Assembly: GCA_028285545.1 (NCBI GenBank)
Contig: JANQPA010000024.1
Location: 55,124 to 119,123 of the forward strand
DNA length: 64,000 nucleotides
DNA from: Saprospiraceae bacterium
GTDB taxonomy: Bacteria > Bacteroidota > Bacteroidia > Chitinophagales > Saprospiraceae
Direction of reading: 5' to 3'
Shown piece by piece: positions 33,909-42,849 of this stretch. The notes below the pieces were generated by a model, which searched no databases, had not been told where the DNA came from, and was given only the letters and a program-made list of their open reading frames with translations. Position numbers and translations under genes: made by a program. Position 1 is the stretch's first letter, and the number at the start of each line of letters is the position of its first letter.

Positions 33909-35870
33909 ATGAAAAATAAACTCTCTAGTGTTATTATTGGCTGCCTGATAGTAATGGCGTCAATATTCGGACAGAACAAACCAAACATTGTTTTAATTTT
34001 TCCAGATAACCTTGGGGTAGGAGAGGTAAGTGCTTATGGTGGATCACGAGGGGTGGCTACACCAAATATTGACCGGATTGGCCAGGAAGGAATTCGGCTG
34101 ACCAATTTTAATGTAGAATATTCCTGTACAGTTTCCAGGATTTCTATCCTCACCGGCCGATATGCTGCTCGTACAGGAGAGGGCTATGCTGCGGGGATGA
34201 CTTTATGGGAAGTAACCATAGCAGAAGCTCTAAAATCTGTGGGCTATTCTACTGCTTTATTTGGAAAATGGCATGTAGGCGGTTCTAATTGGCAAGGAAG
34301 GAGAGAACCAACCCAGCAGGGCTTTGATGAATGGTATGGTATTCCAGGCACCAGCCATACCGCTCAGTTTAGCACTTTTGAAAATTTCGATACCACCCGT
34401 GGAGTGAATCCCTACATTTGGGAGGGTCAATCAGGGGAACCATCTCGACGTGTCAAACCCTATAACCTCGAAACTCGAAAAACGATAGATCGAGAAGCAG
34501 CTGAGCGAGGGATCACTTTTATGGAAAAAAACGTAAAAGAAGGCAAACCATTCTTCTTTTTCTATCCTATGACTCAAATTCATTTTCCTACCCTCCCACA
34601 TCCTGATTTTGCAGGATCTACGGGAGCCGGTGATGTTGGAGATGCTATGGCTGATGTGGATCATAATGTTGGTTTAATTTTGAACGCACTTAAACGGCTT
34701 AGCATTGAAAGCAATACCCTGGTTATTTGGTGCACCGATAATGGGGCTGAGATGAGGAGACCCTGGCGTGGATCTGCTGGCCCCTGGAGAGGATTTTATA
34801 ATACGGCTATGGAAGGAGGGATTAGGACTCCATGTGTGATACGATGGCCTGGCACCATAAAAAGTGGCCAGGTCTCTAATGGGCTTGTACACGAAGTGGA
34901 TCTTTTCCCTACCATTGCCGCAGCTGCTGAAGTACCTGAAATAGTCCCAATGGATAGGAATATTGATGGCGTGAATCAACTTCCCTTTTTTAAAGGAACC
35001 CAAGTTCATTCCAATCGAGAGAGCACCTTATTTATTGCTCGGGAAGGCCATATAATGGCTGTGAAATGGCATGATTGGAAGCTTTGGTATCATTTTACCA
35101 CAGAAATGCCTGATCCCAATCCAGGAAATTTATTGCGACTATTTGATCTCAGAGTCGACCCCAGAGAAGAAATTGATGTAAAAGATTATTATCCCTGGGT
35201 CATCCCCATTATGGATGGAATAGTGAAAGAGTATGAGGCCTCCCTGGTAAAACATCCAAGGGTTCCAGGTGGTATCGACGATCCTTATGTTCCTCCACCA
35301 TTAGGTTCTGGTAATGAAGTGGCGACTTTTAAAAGGACTGATCGTGGCGCTCTAGGTCCGAGATCGGAAGCTCTTCCCAATCCCAATTTTTCAGGAGCCT
35401 GGTCTACTGCAGTTCTAAGTGCCGCACCACCTACGGGCAGAGCAGCACCTATGCCTGTTGCCAGCCTGGGCAGTGGCTGGGGCGATCAGATATCTGTTAC
35501 CCATAGCTCAAAACTACTGGAAATTGAAAGATCTTTTTTTGTGCCCAGGGAAATCCAACCCTTGGTCCGATATCGTTTTGCTTTGGACGGATCAGAAACA
35601 GAAAATCCCATAAATATGGGTAGGAGTGCCCCCGCACCGATATCAACCACTAAATGGGAAGGAAACCGGCTTGTTATTACCACTAAATATCTCTTTCAGA
35701 ATCCTAAAACAGGGGAATGGCTTCAACAGAAACTAGTCCAAACTATGTGGTTACAAGCGGCCACCAGAACTCCATTTGAACCATCTTTGGTGGTGGAAAC
35801 TACCAGAAGTGGAGTGCTGGGAGGTCCTTCCTCAACCAATAGGACTGTGTATTCAAGGGGGTATCGATAG
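33909..35870 (+). CDS. Arylsulfatase-family protein with non-canonical CTVSR motif
   Basis: A 653-residue exported protein; the signal peptide ends near SIFGQ (residue 22). The S1 sulfatase fold spans about 25-460, with a metal motif NIVLIFPDNLGVGEVSAYGG, the active-site segment NVEYSCTVSRISILTGRY (C73), FGKWHVGG, and IWCTDNGAE. In the normal formylglycine site, C/S-x-P-x-R, the third position is Pro; here it is Val (C73-T-V-S-R77). A C-terminal beta domain (about 480-653) resembles a lipocalin-like fold seen in some exported proteins. It is likely co-transcribed with the PQQ dehydrogenase. It may be a sulfatase or a related alkaline-phosphatase-fold enzyme. The altered motif makes maturation uncertain. 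Confidence 0.83.
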   Translation: MKNKLSSVIIGCLIVMASIFGQNKPNIVLIFPDNLGVGEVSAYGGSRGVATPNIDRIGQEGIRLTNFNVEYSCTVSRISILTGRYAARTGEGYAAGMTLWEVTIAEALKSVGYSTALFGKWHVGGSNWQGRREPTQQGFDEWYGIPGTSHTAQFSTFENFDTTRGVNPYIWEGQSGEPSRRVKPYNLETRKTIDREAAERGITFMEKNVKEGKPFFFFYPMTQIHFPTLPHPDFAGSTGAGDVGDAMADVDHNVGLILNALKRLSIESNTLVIWCTDNGAEMRRPWRGSAGPWRGFYNTAMEGGIRTPCVIRWPGTIKSGQVSNGLVHEVDLFPTIAAAAEVPEIVPMDRNIDGVNQLPFFKGTQVHSNRESTLFIAREGHIMAVKWHDWKLWYHFTTEMPDPNPGNLLRLFDLRVDPREEIDVKDYYPWVIPIMDGIVKEYEASLVKHPRVPGGIDDPYVPPPLGSGNEVATFKRTDRGALGPRSEALPNPNFSGAWSTAVLSAAPPTGRAAPMPVASLGSGWGDQISVTHSSKLLEIERSFFVPREIQPLVRYRFALDGSETENPINMGRSAPAPISTTKWEGNRLVITTKYLFQNPKTGEWLQQKLVQTMWLQAATRTPFEPSLVVETTRSGVLGGPSSTNRTVYSRGYR

Positions 35871-35985
35871 GATAGGTAAGAGGTAAAGAATCTCTTCCTG
35901 AGTTTTGGTACTTCTCGTTTTTTACCTTCCATCCAAATGGAGAGGAACTATTTTTCACCTAGTAAAAAGAGAAGAAAATGATGAG

Positions 35986-36288
35986 ATGTATAAAATGGAG
36001 ATGGATGGGCGGATAAATGGAAAGGAGTTTTTAAAGAATAGTTTTCTTAAAATTCAAAGTATGTTGAAACTAATCAGAAATTTAAACTTTGGATATATTG
36101 TTTTCTTAACAGGAATCATATTTATTATTGCTGGGGTATCATGGACTAGCGATAAAGACCCTGGAGCAACTTTTCTATGTTTTGATCAAGGATGTATTTA
36201 TATTCAGGGATTGACTAGTGTATTTCTTGGTTTATTTTTTATTGTGCTTGGAGTATATATAATTATGAAAAGAAGAAGGAGAATTTAA
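35986..36288 (+). CDS. Small two-helix membrane protein
   Basis: A protein of about 100 residues with two transmembrane helices, GYIVFLTGIIFIIAGVSW and YIQGLTSVFLGLFFIVLGVY, separated by a short loop with two cysteines (ATFLCFDQGCIY), and a basic tail MKRRRRI. Several starts are possible: 35905, 35986 or 36061. The helices are well supported from 36061 onward; the extra N-terminal residues are hydrophilic. It ends nine bases before the DUF4407 gene, so the two may be an operon. No family is recognised. Confidence 0.6.
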   Translation: MYKMEMDGRINGKEFLKNSFLKIQSMLKLIRNLNFGYIVFLTGIIFIIAGVSWTSDKDPGATFLCFDQGCIYIQGLTSVFLGLFFIVLGVYIIMKRRRRI

Positions 36289-36296
36289 AATGCCTT

Positions 36297-37202
36297 ATGA
36301 AAAAAATACAAAGATTTTTCATTAAAAGCTCAGGAGCAAATTGTACAATTCTGGAAAATTGCCCCACTCATGAAGTAAACAGATATACAGCCATCGGTGT
36401 CAATAATTTAATTACTTCTTCTTTAGCGGCCATCTCCACCTATGTTATTTTGTTTTCCATTTTTAATAATTTTATTCTAGCACTTTTTTTGGGGATCATT
36501 CTAGGGCTTTTTGTCTTCACAATGGAGGCTTTATTGATCAATTCTACCAAAAAATATGATAATAGAAAAGCAGAATTGGCAAGCCTGATACCCCGGCTGA
36601 TATTGGCTATCATATTGGCCTTCATTATCGCAAAACCGCTTGAAATTGCCCTATTCAAAGATCTTATCATGTCTAATGCGCCTGATAATAACTTACCTAG
36701 TTTTTTTGCTGCCCTAATGATTTTAGATGAAGAAACCAATAGCAATCAAACTGTTTTTAACTCCAGACTTTTTATTAATGGTTTGATGATAGCCTTGAAC
36801 ATCATGCCTTTATTGATAAAAATGTTTACTCCAAAAGGGGTATATGATTTTCTGGTAGAGGAGTTTGAGGAAAGAAGAAAGTTTGACGCAGCGGTATCAA
36901 AAATCAGATCTAATTTCCAGGCCTCCGACCCTGGACTTCCCAATCTAGAAGAATTTCAGAAAACATTTGCCGAAGCCAAAAAACAAATTGGAAAGAATGA
37001 AACCAGGCAGGCTATAGAAAAATTAATTTCTATACCTCAAATAAGTCATCAATATTATAATGAATTAATAACCCTAAGTGCTCGAATTGAAATGGTCGAC
37101 AGAGATAAACGTATCGGGCAAATTTCTAGTGAAAAGCATTTAATATCAATTAATCAAATCAATATGAGTCTCCTTGAATTAATCGATAGACTGAATCATT
37201 AA
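36297..37202 (+). CDS. DUF4407 family membrane protein
   Basis: A 301-residue membrane protein. The N-terminus RFFIKSSGANCTILENCPTH, then VNRYTAIGVNNLITSSLAAI, the helix LALFLGIILGLFVFTMEALL and the pair IPRLILAIILAFIIAKPLEI match DUF4407. Four spans are visible (about 40-60, 65-85, 100-120 and 160-180), followed by a long charged cytoplasmic part (about 185-301) with coiled-coil character. Known members are uncharacterised; a role in envelope or vesicle-like assemblies has been suggested only by context elsewhere. Its stop overlaps the end of the convergent Crp/Fnr gene by 4 bp. Confidence 0.8.
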   Translation: MKKIQRFFIKSSGANCTILENCPTHEVNRYTAIGVNNLITSSLAAISTYVILFSIFNNFILALFLGIILGLFVFTMEALLINSTKKYDNRKAELASLIPRLILAIILAFIIAKPLEIALFKDLIMSNAPDNNLPSFFAALMILDEETNSNQTVFNSRLFINGLMIALNIMPLLIKMFTPKGVYDFLVEEFEERRKFDAAVSKIRSNFQASDPGLPNLEEFQKTFAEAKKQIGKNETRQAIEKLISIPQISHQYYNELITLSARIEMVDRDKRIGQISSEKHLISINQINMSLLELIDRLNH

Positions 37203-37816
37203 CTCTTCATCGCCAACCTCTTTCTGATCCTGCTTAAAGATTCTGGCTTAACACCAATAAAACTGGCTAGTTGATACTGAGGAACCCTATTGATTAAATC
37301 CGGTCTGGATTCTAGTAGATTCAGATAACGCTCTTCCGGAGTGGTGATCATATAGGTAGCAAACATTTCCTGAAACATACCCAGCCGTTTTTCAACCTCG
37401 GCCCTACAAATAGATTCAAAACGGGGAAATTGCTTGTACAATTCCAATTCTCTTTCATAAGACATGACGGCCAAAGTAGTATCCTCAATACATTCAAGAT
37501 AGTATTTGGACGGAGCTTTTGTAGTATGACTCAGAGTTGAAGAAATAGAGTCCTCCTCTGTATAAAAGAAAGTCGTTTTTTCTTCCCCGTCTTTTAGATA
37601 AAATTGCCGGACACAGCCCTGGAAATTATAATAACAATCAGAAGCCATATCGCCTTCATGAAGGAGGAGCGTTCCCTTTTTAAAAGTTTTTACCGACACT
37701 AGTTCAATGATGGCATCGATTTCCTTATCACTAAAAATTGTAAGATTGGACATGCAATTTACGAGCTCTTCTTTAAAGGCCTGAGATCGGGTCGAATTGG
37801 GTAAGTAAGCATTCAT
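37199..37816 (-). CDS. Crp/Fnr-family transcriptional regulator
   Basis: A 205-residue regulator. Residues 20-130 form the cyclic-nucleotide-binding-like barrel (LVSVKTFKKGTLLLHEGDMA, then YYNFQGCVRQFYLKDGEEKT), with no clear cAMP-binding arginine-serine pair. Residues 145-205 form the winged HTH (PQYQLASFIGVKPESLSRIR KR-type). Members of this Bacteroidota group often control nearby oxidoreductase genes. The adjacent minus-strand oxidoreductase lies 144 bp upstream on the same strand. Effector unknown. Confidence 0.88.
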   Translation of the reverse strand: MNAYLPNSTRSQAFKEELVNCMSNLTIFSDKEIDAIIELVSVKTFKKGTLLLHEGDMASDCYYNFQGCVRQFYLKDGEEKTTFFYTEEDSISSTLSHTTKAPSKYYLECIEDTTLAVMSYERELELYKQFPRFESICRAEVEKRLGMFQEMFATYMITTPEERYLNLLESRPDLINRVPQYQLASFIGVKPESLSRIRKRLAMKS

Positions 37817-37960
37817 TTCGGCAATTTCTATTCAAAAGATAAACTTCTTAAGAAGATTATCCGAAAATATTACCCAATTGCCGGAAGGTCTATTCTTTTC
37901 GATCAATATAGAGCTAAGATCGACCAGAATTATTGCCTTTATTCATTAGATTAAAACCCT

Positions 37961-39028
37961 TTAGAGCCCAAGCCATAAAGGTGAAATAAAAGTACCTTCG
38001 AGCACAGGTTTTTCTTCGTCATCAGATTGTTGGGATTGTCCAATTGAAATAGCCACATTACCTGTTTTGTGCCCGGATTCAACATATTGGTGGGCCAGGG
38101 CTAATTGTTCGAAAGGATACTGTTTATCGATTATTGATTTTAATTGGCCAGCCTCTACCAGATTTTTAAGATAATTTAAATCTTGATTGTTATAGCGAGC
38201 CAATCCTGTTTTTACTTTCTTTTTACTGATTAGAGATGTCAAAAACCCCCTTATCATTTTTATAAGACTTGGAGAGGCTAGAATGTATCTCCCCTCGGGC
38301 TTTAAAGACTGAATGCAAGAGGAATATGAAGTAGTATCTGCAACATCAAAAATGAGATCGTATTTTTTTCCGTTTTTGGTGAAATCCTCTTTTTGGTAAT
38401 CAATAACATGATCAGCACCAATCAACCGGAGCATACTTAATTTTTCTGAACTGTCCACAGCAGTGACTTTGGCACCGAAATACTTCGCCAATTGTACTGC
38501 ATAATTACCGATGCTGCCAGCAGCACCGTTAATCAATATGTGCTCTCCTTCCTGAATTTTTCCTTTTCTGAGAAAATACAAGGCATTCAAACCACCTGTA
38601 GGGACAGTAGCTGCTTCCTCAAAAGTCATATTTACTGGCTTTGAAGCCAAGACTTCATCTTCACGCATGCATTTATATTGCGCATAGGCTCCAAAACCTA
38701 TGCCTGAAGGTCCAAAAACGAAATCTCCCTTTTCAAATCTTGTTACCTCCTTACCTACGGATACTACTTCACCAGATAATTCCTGTCCTAATACCTTAAA
38801 CCTGGGTTTGAAGATGCCAAACAGCAAACGTAAAGGCAACCAAAATAAGGGAGGGAAAGTAAAACTCCGAGCTTCACAATCACCTGCAGTAACTGAAGCA
38901 GCACATACTTTGATGAGAACCTCATTATCTTTTGGTTCTGGTCGATCTATTTCTTTGAGTTGAAGTACAGAAGGTGGACCGTATTTTTCATAAACCATTG
39001 CTTTCATTGGCAGTGCGAATATTTTCAA
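37961..39028 (-). CDS. Medium-chain NAD(P)-dependent oxidoreductase (quinone reductase type)
   Basis: A 355-residue enzyme of the MDR superfamily. N-terminal GroES-like domain with KAMVYEKYGPPSVLQLKEID and EVLIKVCAASVTAGDCEARS; no cysteine-rich structural zinc loop is apparent, as in quinone oxidoreductase/zeta-crystallin types. The NADP motif is HILINGAAGSIGNYAVQLAK, followed by GAKVTAVDSSEKLSMLRLIG and ADHVIDYQKEDF. It likely reduces quinones or enones with NADPH. It sits upstream of the Crp/Fnr gene on the minus strand, and may be regulated by it. True start may be the Met at position 8 or 11. Confidence 0.9.
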   Translation of the reverse strand: MKIFALPMKAMVYEKYGPPSVLQLKEIDRPEPKDNEVLIKVCAASVTAGDCEARSFTFPPLFWLPLRLLFGIFKPRFKVLGQELSGEVVSVGKEVTRFEKGDFVFGPSGIGFGAYAQYKCMREDEVLASKPVNMTFEEAATVPTGGLNALYFLRKGKIQEGEHILINGAAGSIGNYAVQLAKYFGAKVTAVDSSEKLSMLRLIGADHVIDYQKEDFTKNGKKYDLIFDVADTTSYSSCIQSLKPEGRYILASPSLIKMIRGFLTSLISKKKVKTGLARYNNQDLNYLKNLVEAGQLKSIIDKQYPFEQLALAHQYVESGHKTGNVAISIGQSQQSDDEEKPVLEGTFISPLWLGL

Positions 39029-39324
39029 TTCTTATTATTCTGATTTTTCTTTTTATAAAAATTTATTTGTCAATTCATCTAAGGGTTAATAAGGATTAGG
39101 GTAAATTTAAAAGAAGCTGCCCTCTTTTGCATTGACTTAAGTTAAGAAGTCCAGCTGCTTTAAATTTCTTAAGAGGATAACACCAGTCGGAGAAATAAGG
39201 AAGTAGTTCAATGATCTAAGCACCTTGGTCCAGTAATTTTTTTTGTTAGATCTGGAAAAATTAATTTCAATAAATAGTTTTCCCTCAGGCCTAATTTTTA
39301 TTCGACTGTTTAAAATCCTTAAAA
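39029..39324. other. Divergent gap, nothing clear
   Basis: Between the divergent MDR oxidoreductase and DoxX-like genes. The sequence is AT-rich; I see no exact -7 promoter match, repeat or RNA gene. It must contain the promoters for both genes. Confidence 0.4.
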
Positions 39325-39975
39325 ATGAAGCTCTTAAACTGGATCGATCAGCTTAAACAAAAAACCTATCTCCAAATTTTTACCATTTACCTTAGATATC
39401 TAATTGGCGGAACTTTTATTATAGCTGCTATTGGAATGGGGAAACTATCAGGAGGTGTTGATTTAGTAAACGCCCATTCTGCACCCATCCAGGATCTTAT
39501 GCCCTTACAGCAATTTTTTAGGGTAATGATGGATTCAGGCTTGTATTGGCAATTTATTGGCTGGTCACAGATTATTGCCGGAATATTATTAGCTACTCAA
39601 CGTTTTTCCAAATTAGGAGCACTGATATTTTTTGGTATAATTCTGAATATTTTTGTTATTACTATTTCTTATGACTTTCGAGGCACGCCCATTGTTACAG
39701 GTCTTTTGCTATTGGCTACCTCATATTTGCTGGTTTGGGATATTCGCTCCTTCCTTGTTTTGATCACAGATAAGTTTACTCCAGTAACATTAAACCTTAA
39801 AGTCATTGACCATAAGTTTTGGGCCTGGTTAGGAGGAATAATGGTGGTGGGTATCTTAGTAGTTATGATGTTAAAATTGAGCATGGTCTTTCAATTGGGG
39901 ACCCCCTTTATGATTGGGCTGATTGGATTCATCGTTTACTTTACAAGATTAAATCGGGCTTCGATTTCTCTTTAG
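39325..39975 (+). CDS. DoxX-like integral membrane protein
   Basis: A 216-residue membrane protein with six or seven spans: about 20-38 (LRYLIGGTFIIAAIGMGKLS), 68-85, 92-115, 120-140, 165-185 and 188-207. The first helix with a G..F...G..KL pattern and the following short periplasmic loop ending in QQFFRVMMDSGLYWQFIGWS resemble DoxX-type proteins, which in Bacteroidota may assist quinone or redox reactions. Divergent from the MDR oxidoreductase across a 296-bp gap in which I see no clear motif. Confidence 0.72.
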   Translation: MKLLNWIDQLKQKTYLQIFTIYLRYLIGGTFIIAAIGMGKLSGGVDLVNAHSAPIQDLMPLQQFFRVMMDSGLYWQFIGWSQIIAGILLATQRFSKLGALIFFGIILNIFVITISYDFRGTPIVTGLLLLATSYLLVWDIRSFLVLITDKFTPVTLNLKVIDHKFWAWLGGIMVVGILVVMMLKLSMVFQLGTPFMIGLIGFIVYFTRLNRASISL

Positions 39976-40128
39976 TTTGGCTAAATCTTTTGTAAAATGT
40001 ACTTTGCATAGTAATGTCATACAGCGAATTCTCGATCTCAAACTTAATATCGAGAATATTTGACCAATAACTCCTCGACAAGCTTCTCATTTTAAGGTTA
40101 TTATTTAGCATGGCCAAGACCCTGATAT

Positions 40129-40153
40129 TCCGTGTTGATCTGTGTCAAAAAAA
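40129..40153. repeat. Dispersed repeat ending GTGTCAAAAAAA
   Basis: A third copy of the short repeat (CCGTGTTGATCTGTGTC followed by an A tract). It ends 9 bp before the likely ATG of the CBM9-like lipoprotein and could encode part of a false upstream extension from GTG at 40142. Confidence 0.5.
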
Positions 40154-40162
40154 GTATTTATT

Positions 40163-40771
40163 ATGCGTCGAAGAGTATTCTTTATTATTTTAGTTCTAAG
40201 CTTTGGTTGCTCCTCTAAACCAAAGCAAGATTTTCCCAAAATTCACAAAGCATCAGAAGGGAACACCGTTGAAATAGACGGTCGTTTAACAGAAGCAGCT
40301 TGGCAGAAAGCCAATTCAACTCAAATTACCGTTCGGGAAGATTGGACCATCGACATCAGTTATTTTCAAGATGACCAAAACCTTTATTTCGCCTTTTCCA
40401 ATTTGAAATTAAATGATAGCACCGAAATTTATCCCGAAGTCCTTATTGATACCAAAAATGATAAATCACTTACCTGGGATGAAAATGACTGGTGGTTCCA
40501 TACTTCTTACTCCAACTGTGAAAACCAAGCAAAATTTAATGATTACTCAACCTGCGAAATTGGCCAGAAAGAAGGATGGATCGGGAATAATTTTCCTTTG
40601 GAAATTGGGCAATCTGTTGAAATTAAAATCGAAAAAAAATTGTTGGACCTTTCTGAAGGTGATTTAATTGGTATCGCTTTTGATGTGACCGATACTCAAA
40701 AAGAATGGTTTTTCTCAAGACCAGAAGCTAAACTTGAAGAACCAGCAACCTGGATGACGATAAAAATATAA
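40163..40771 (+). CDS. Lipoprotein with CBM9/DOMON-like domain
   Basis: A 202-residue lipoprotein from the ATG at 40163, whose N-terminus MRRRVFFIILVLSFGCSS is a clean lipobox signal (Cys16). An earlier GTG at 40142 falls in a repeat and is less likely. The mature part begins with the CBM9-like pattern TVEIDGRLTEAAWQKANSTQ, then ISYFQDDQNLYFAFSNLK, later NDWWFHTSYSNCENQ and IEKKLLDLSEGDLIGIAFDV. Such domains bind carbohydrate ends or haem-like ligands in the envelope. The next gene starts one base after its stop, so they are co-transcribed. Confidence 0.75.
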   Translation: MRRRVFFIILVLSFGCSSKPKQDFPKIHKASEGNTVEIDGRLTEAAWQKANSTQITVREDWTIDISYFQDDQNLYFAFSNLKLNDSTEIYPEVLIDTKNDKSLTWDENDWWFHTSYSNCENQAKFNDYSTCEIGQKEGWIGNNFPLEIGQSVEIKIEKKLLDLSEGDLIGIAFDVTDTQKEWFFSRPEAKLEEPATWMTIKI

Positions 40772-40772
40772 A

Positions 40773-41468
40773 ATGGCTTATTATGACAAAATAGCCTCTC
40801 AATGGCATAAAATAACTGGATACAAAGGAGGTGCCTTCAAAGAGTTGATTCTTAATAAAAAAGTCATCTCTCTAATAGATGATATATCAGGTAAGTCCCT
40901 CCTGGAGCTAGGTGCCGGAAATGGTTATTTCATGCCCCTTTTATTGAAGAAAAAATCAGGACAGGTTCCTCAAAATATTTGCATCACAGATGTGTCCTTT
41001 AAAAACTTGGAAATTGCCCAGAAACATTTTAGACTCAAAAATGCTAAATATCAAAGATTAGATGTGTACAAACTTTTCAAACTGGAAGATGACTCTTTTG
41101 ATCTAATCGTATCCAATATGATGTTTAACGAGGTCAAAAAACCAGGCCTGGAAAACGGGCTTAAAGAATGCAAGCGAGTTTTACGGGATCAAGGTCAATT
41201 GCTGATTAGTGTCCTGCACCCGGATTTTATTAGAAAACAAATGGAAAGAGGGGTGGTCAAAAATAATAGGATGAACTCAAAAAATGGATTGAAAGTACCA
41301 GTGACCCTGACGGGTTTGGCGGACTATACTGAACTTTTGGAAGACCTGGGAATGAATTATGAATTAAAAGAGATCTACGGTAACCAAAAGCTATATAATA
41401 TGAAACCTAAGCTCAAGGAGATTTCAGAAATTCCCATCGCCTTGATCATAAATGCCAGAACTTGTTAG
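40773..41468 (+). CDS. Class I SAM-dependent methyltransferase
   Basis: A 231-residue methyltransferase. Motif I is SLLELGAGNGYFMPLL, motif II is ICITDVSFKNLEIAQ, followed by YQRLDVYKLFKLEDDSFDLI and VLRDQGQLLISVLHP. It is a Methyltransf_11/25-type fold without a recognisable substrate domain. It begins one base after the CBM9-like lipoprotein. Substrate unknown. Confidence 0.86.
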   Translation: MAYYDKIASQWHKITGYKGGAFKELILNKKVISLIDDISGKSLLELGAGNGYFMPLLLKKKSGQVPQNICITDVSFKNLEIAQKHFRLKNAKYQRLDVYKLFKLEDDSFDLIVSNMMFNEVKKPGLENGLKECKRVLRDQGQLLISVLHPDFIRKQMERGVVKNNRMNSKNGLKVPVTLTGLADYTELLEDLGMNYELKEIYGNQKLYNMKPKLKEISEIPIALIINARTC

Positions 41469-41502
41469 GTCAACCCATCATGCTAAAATAGTCGACAAGT
41501 CA

Positions 41503-41533
41503 TTCTACTTTCTACCTTTTTCCTTCTACTTTT
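41503..41533. repeat. TAGAAGTA-family low-complexity repeat
   Basis: A reverse-oriented run (TTCTACTTTCTACC, then TTCTACTTTT) between the methyltransferase stop and the helicase ATG. It resembles the GTAGAAGTAA runs at 51409-51430 and in the inverted repeat at 4221-4344. Confidence 0.45.
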
Positions 41534-41538
41534 ACACC

Positions 41539-42849
41539 ATGTCTGGAAAAAATAAAAATCAAAAAGAGTTATTAAAAAAATTAGGTATTGATGAATTGAA
41601 TCAAATGCAGATTGATGCCTATGAAACCATACAAGCCCATCCAGAAATTATTTTATTATCTCCAACAGGAACGGGCAAAACCCTGGCTTTCCTTTTACCC
41701 ATTATTGATCACTTAGATCCTGACTTAGAAGAAACCCAGGTTTTGGTGCTGGTCCCTTCCAGAGAATTAGCCATACAGATTGAGCAGGTGATGAGAGAGA
41801 TGGGTAGCGGATATAAAGTAAATGCCATTTATGGCGGAAGAGCAGTGGCTAAGGATAGGATTGATCTAAAACACCCTCCAACAGTTTTGATTGGAACACC
41901 CGGAAGAATTGCTGATCACATGCGAAGAGAGACCATCCATTTAGACCATATCAAGACTTTAGTTTTGGATGAATTTGATAAATCATTGGAAACGGGTTTC
42001 GAAAAAGACATGAAAGAAATTATCCTAGCCTTACCCAATTTAAAGAAAAAAGTATTGACCTCCGCCACACAAAAGATTGCCATTCCCTCTTTCGCAGGGA
42101 TCAAAGCTCCAAAAAAACTTAATTTTTTAAGTGAGAAAAATAGCCAACTGAGCATTAAAATCATAGAATCTCCAACCAAAGATAAATTAGAATCATTAGA
42201 GAAGTTACTTGGCCATGTTGGAAAAGGCAGAGGAATAATATTCTGCAATTTCAAAGAAACTATTAAGTGGGTCAGTGAACATCTCCAAAAAAGAAAAATC
42301 GATCATGCCTGTTTTTATGGTGGAATGGAACAACAGGATAGAGAAAGAGCATTGATTAAATTTAGGAACGGCACCCATCGCCGTTTATTGGCAACGGATC
42401 TGGCCGCCAGAGGTATAGATGTTCCAGAATTGGACTTTATCATTCACTTCCAATTACCCTTTAAAAAAGAGGAATTTACCCACAGAAATGGACGTACGGC
42501 ACGCATGCACAGCGAAGGCACCGCTTTTTTGATTAAAGTCAGACAAGAAAATTTACCTGATTATATCGAAGAAGCTAAAATAGAAGAACTCCCTACCAGC
42601 CGGGAGCCCCTATCAAGTAAGTGGCAGACCTTATTCATTTCTGGAGGAAGGAAAGATAAAATATCTAAAGGAGACATTGCCGGACTTTTTTTTAAGCAAG
42701 GAGGCCTTAAAAAAGGAGAGTTAGGAGTGATCGAATTGAAACAAGACTGCGCATTTGTTTCTGTACCTAAAGCAAAAACTCGCAAATTAGTGGAACAATT
42801 AAATAATAGCAGACTTAAAAAAAAGAAGGTTAGAATTTATACTTTGTAA
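41539..42849 (+). CDS. DEAD-box ATP-dependent RNA helicase (DbpA-like)
   Basis: A 436-residue helicase from the ATG at 41539; the frame is open from 41452 but the upstream part is low-complexity repeat. Motifs in order: Q-like LNQMQIDAYE, I SPTGTGKT, Ia PSRELA, Ib GTPGRI, II DEFD (in place of DEAD), III SAT, V ATDLAARGID and VI HRNGRTARM. The C-terminal domain (about 360-436) with KGDIAGLFFKQGGLKKGELG and VIELKQDCAFVSVPKAKTRK matches the DbpA-type RNA-binding module that guides the helicase to 23S rRNA. Likely role: large-subunit ribosome assembly. A 53-base palindrome follows the gene. Confidence 0.93.
   Translation: MSGKNKNQKELLKKLGIDELNQMQIDAYETIQAHPEIILLSPTGTGKTLAFLLPIIDHLDPDLEETQVLVLVPSRELAIQIEQVMREMGSGYKVNAIYGGRAVAKDRIDLKHPPTVLIGTPGRIADHMRRETIHLDHIKTLVLDEFDKSLETGFEKDMKEIILALPNLKKKVLTSATQKIAIPSFAGIKAPKKLNFLSEKNSQLSIKIIESPTKDKLESLEKLLGHVGKGRGIIFCNFKETIKWVSEHLQKRKIDHACFYGGMEQQDRERALIKFRNGTHRRLLATDLAARGIDVPELDFIIHFQLPFKKEEFTHRNGRTARMHSEGTAFLIKVRQENLPDYIEEAKIEELPTSREPLSSKWQTLFISGGRKDKISKGDIAGLFFKQGGLKKGELGVIELKQDCAFVSVPKAKTRKLVEQLNNSRLKKKKVRIYTL

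Noticed and set aside
41452..41538. N-terminal extension of the helicase
   Set aside because: The extra 29 residues come from a low-complexity repeat and overlap the previous gene; ATG at 41539 starts the normal helicase sequence.
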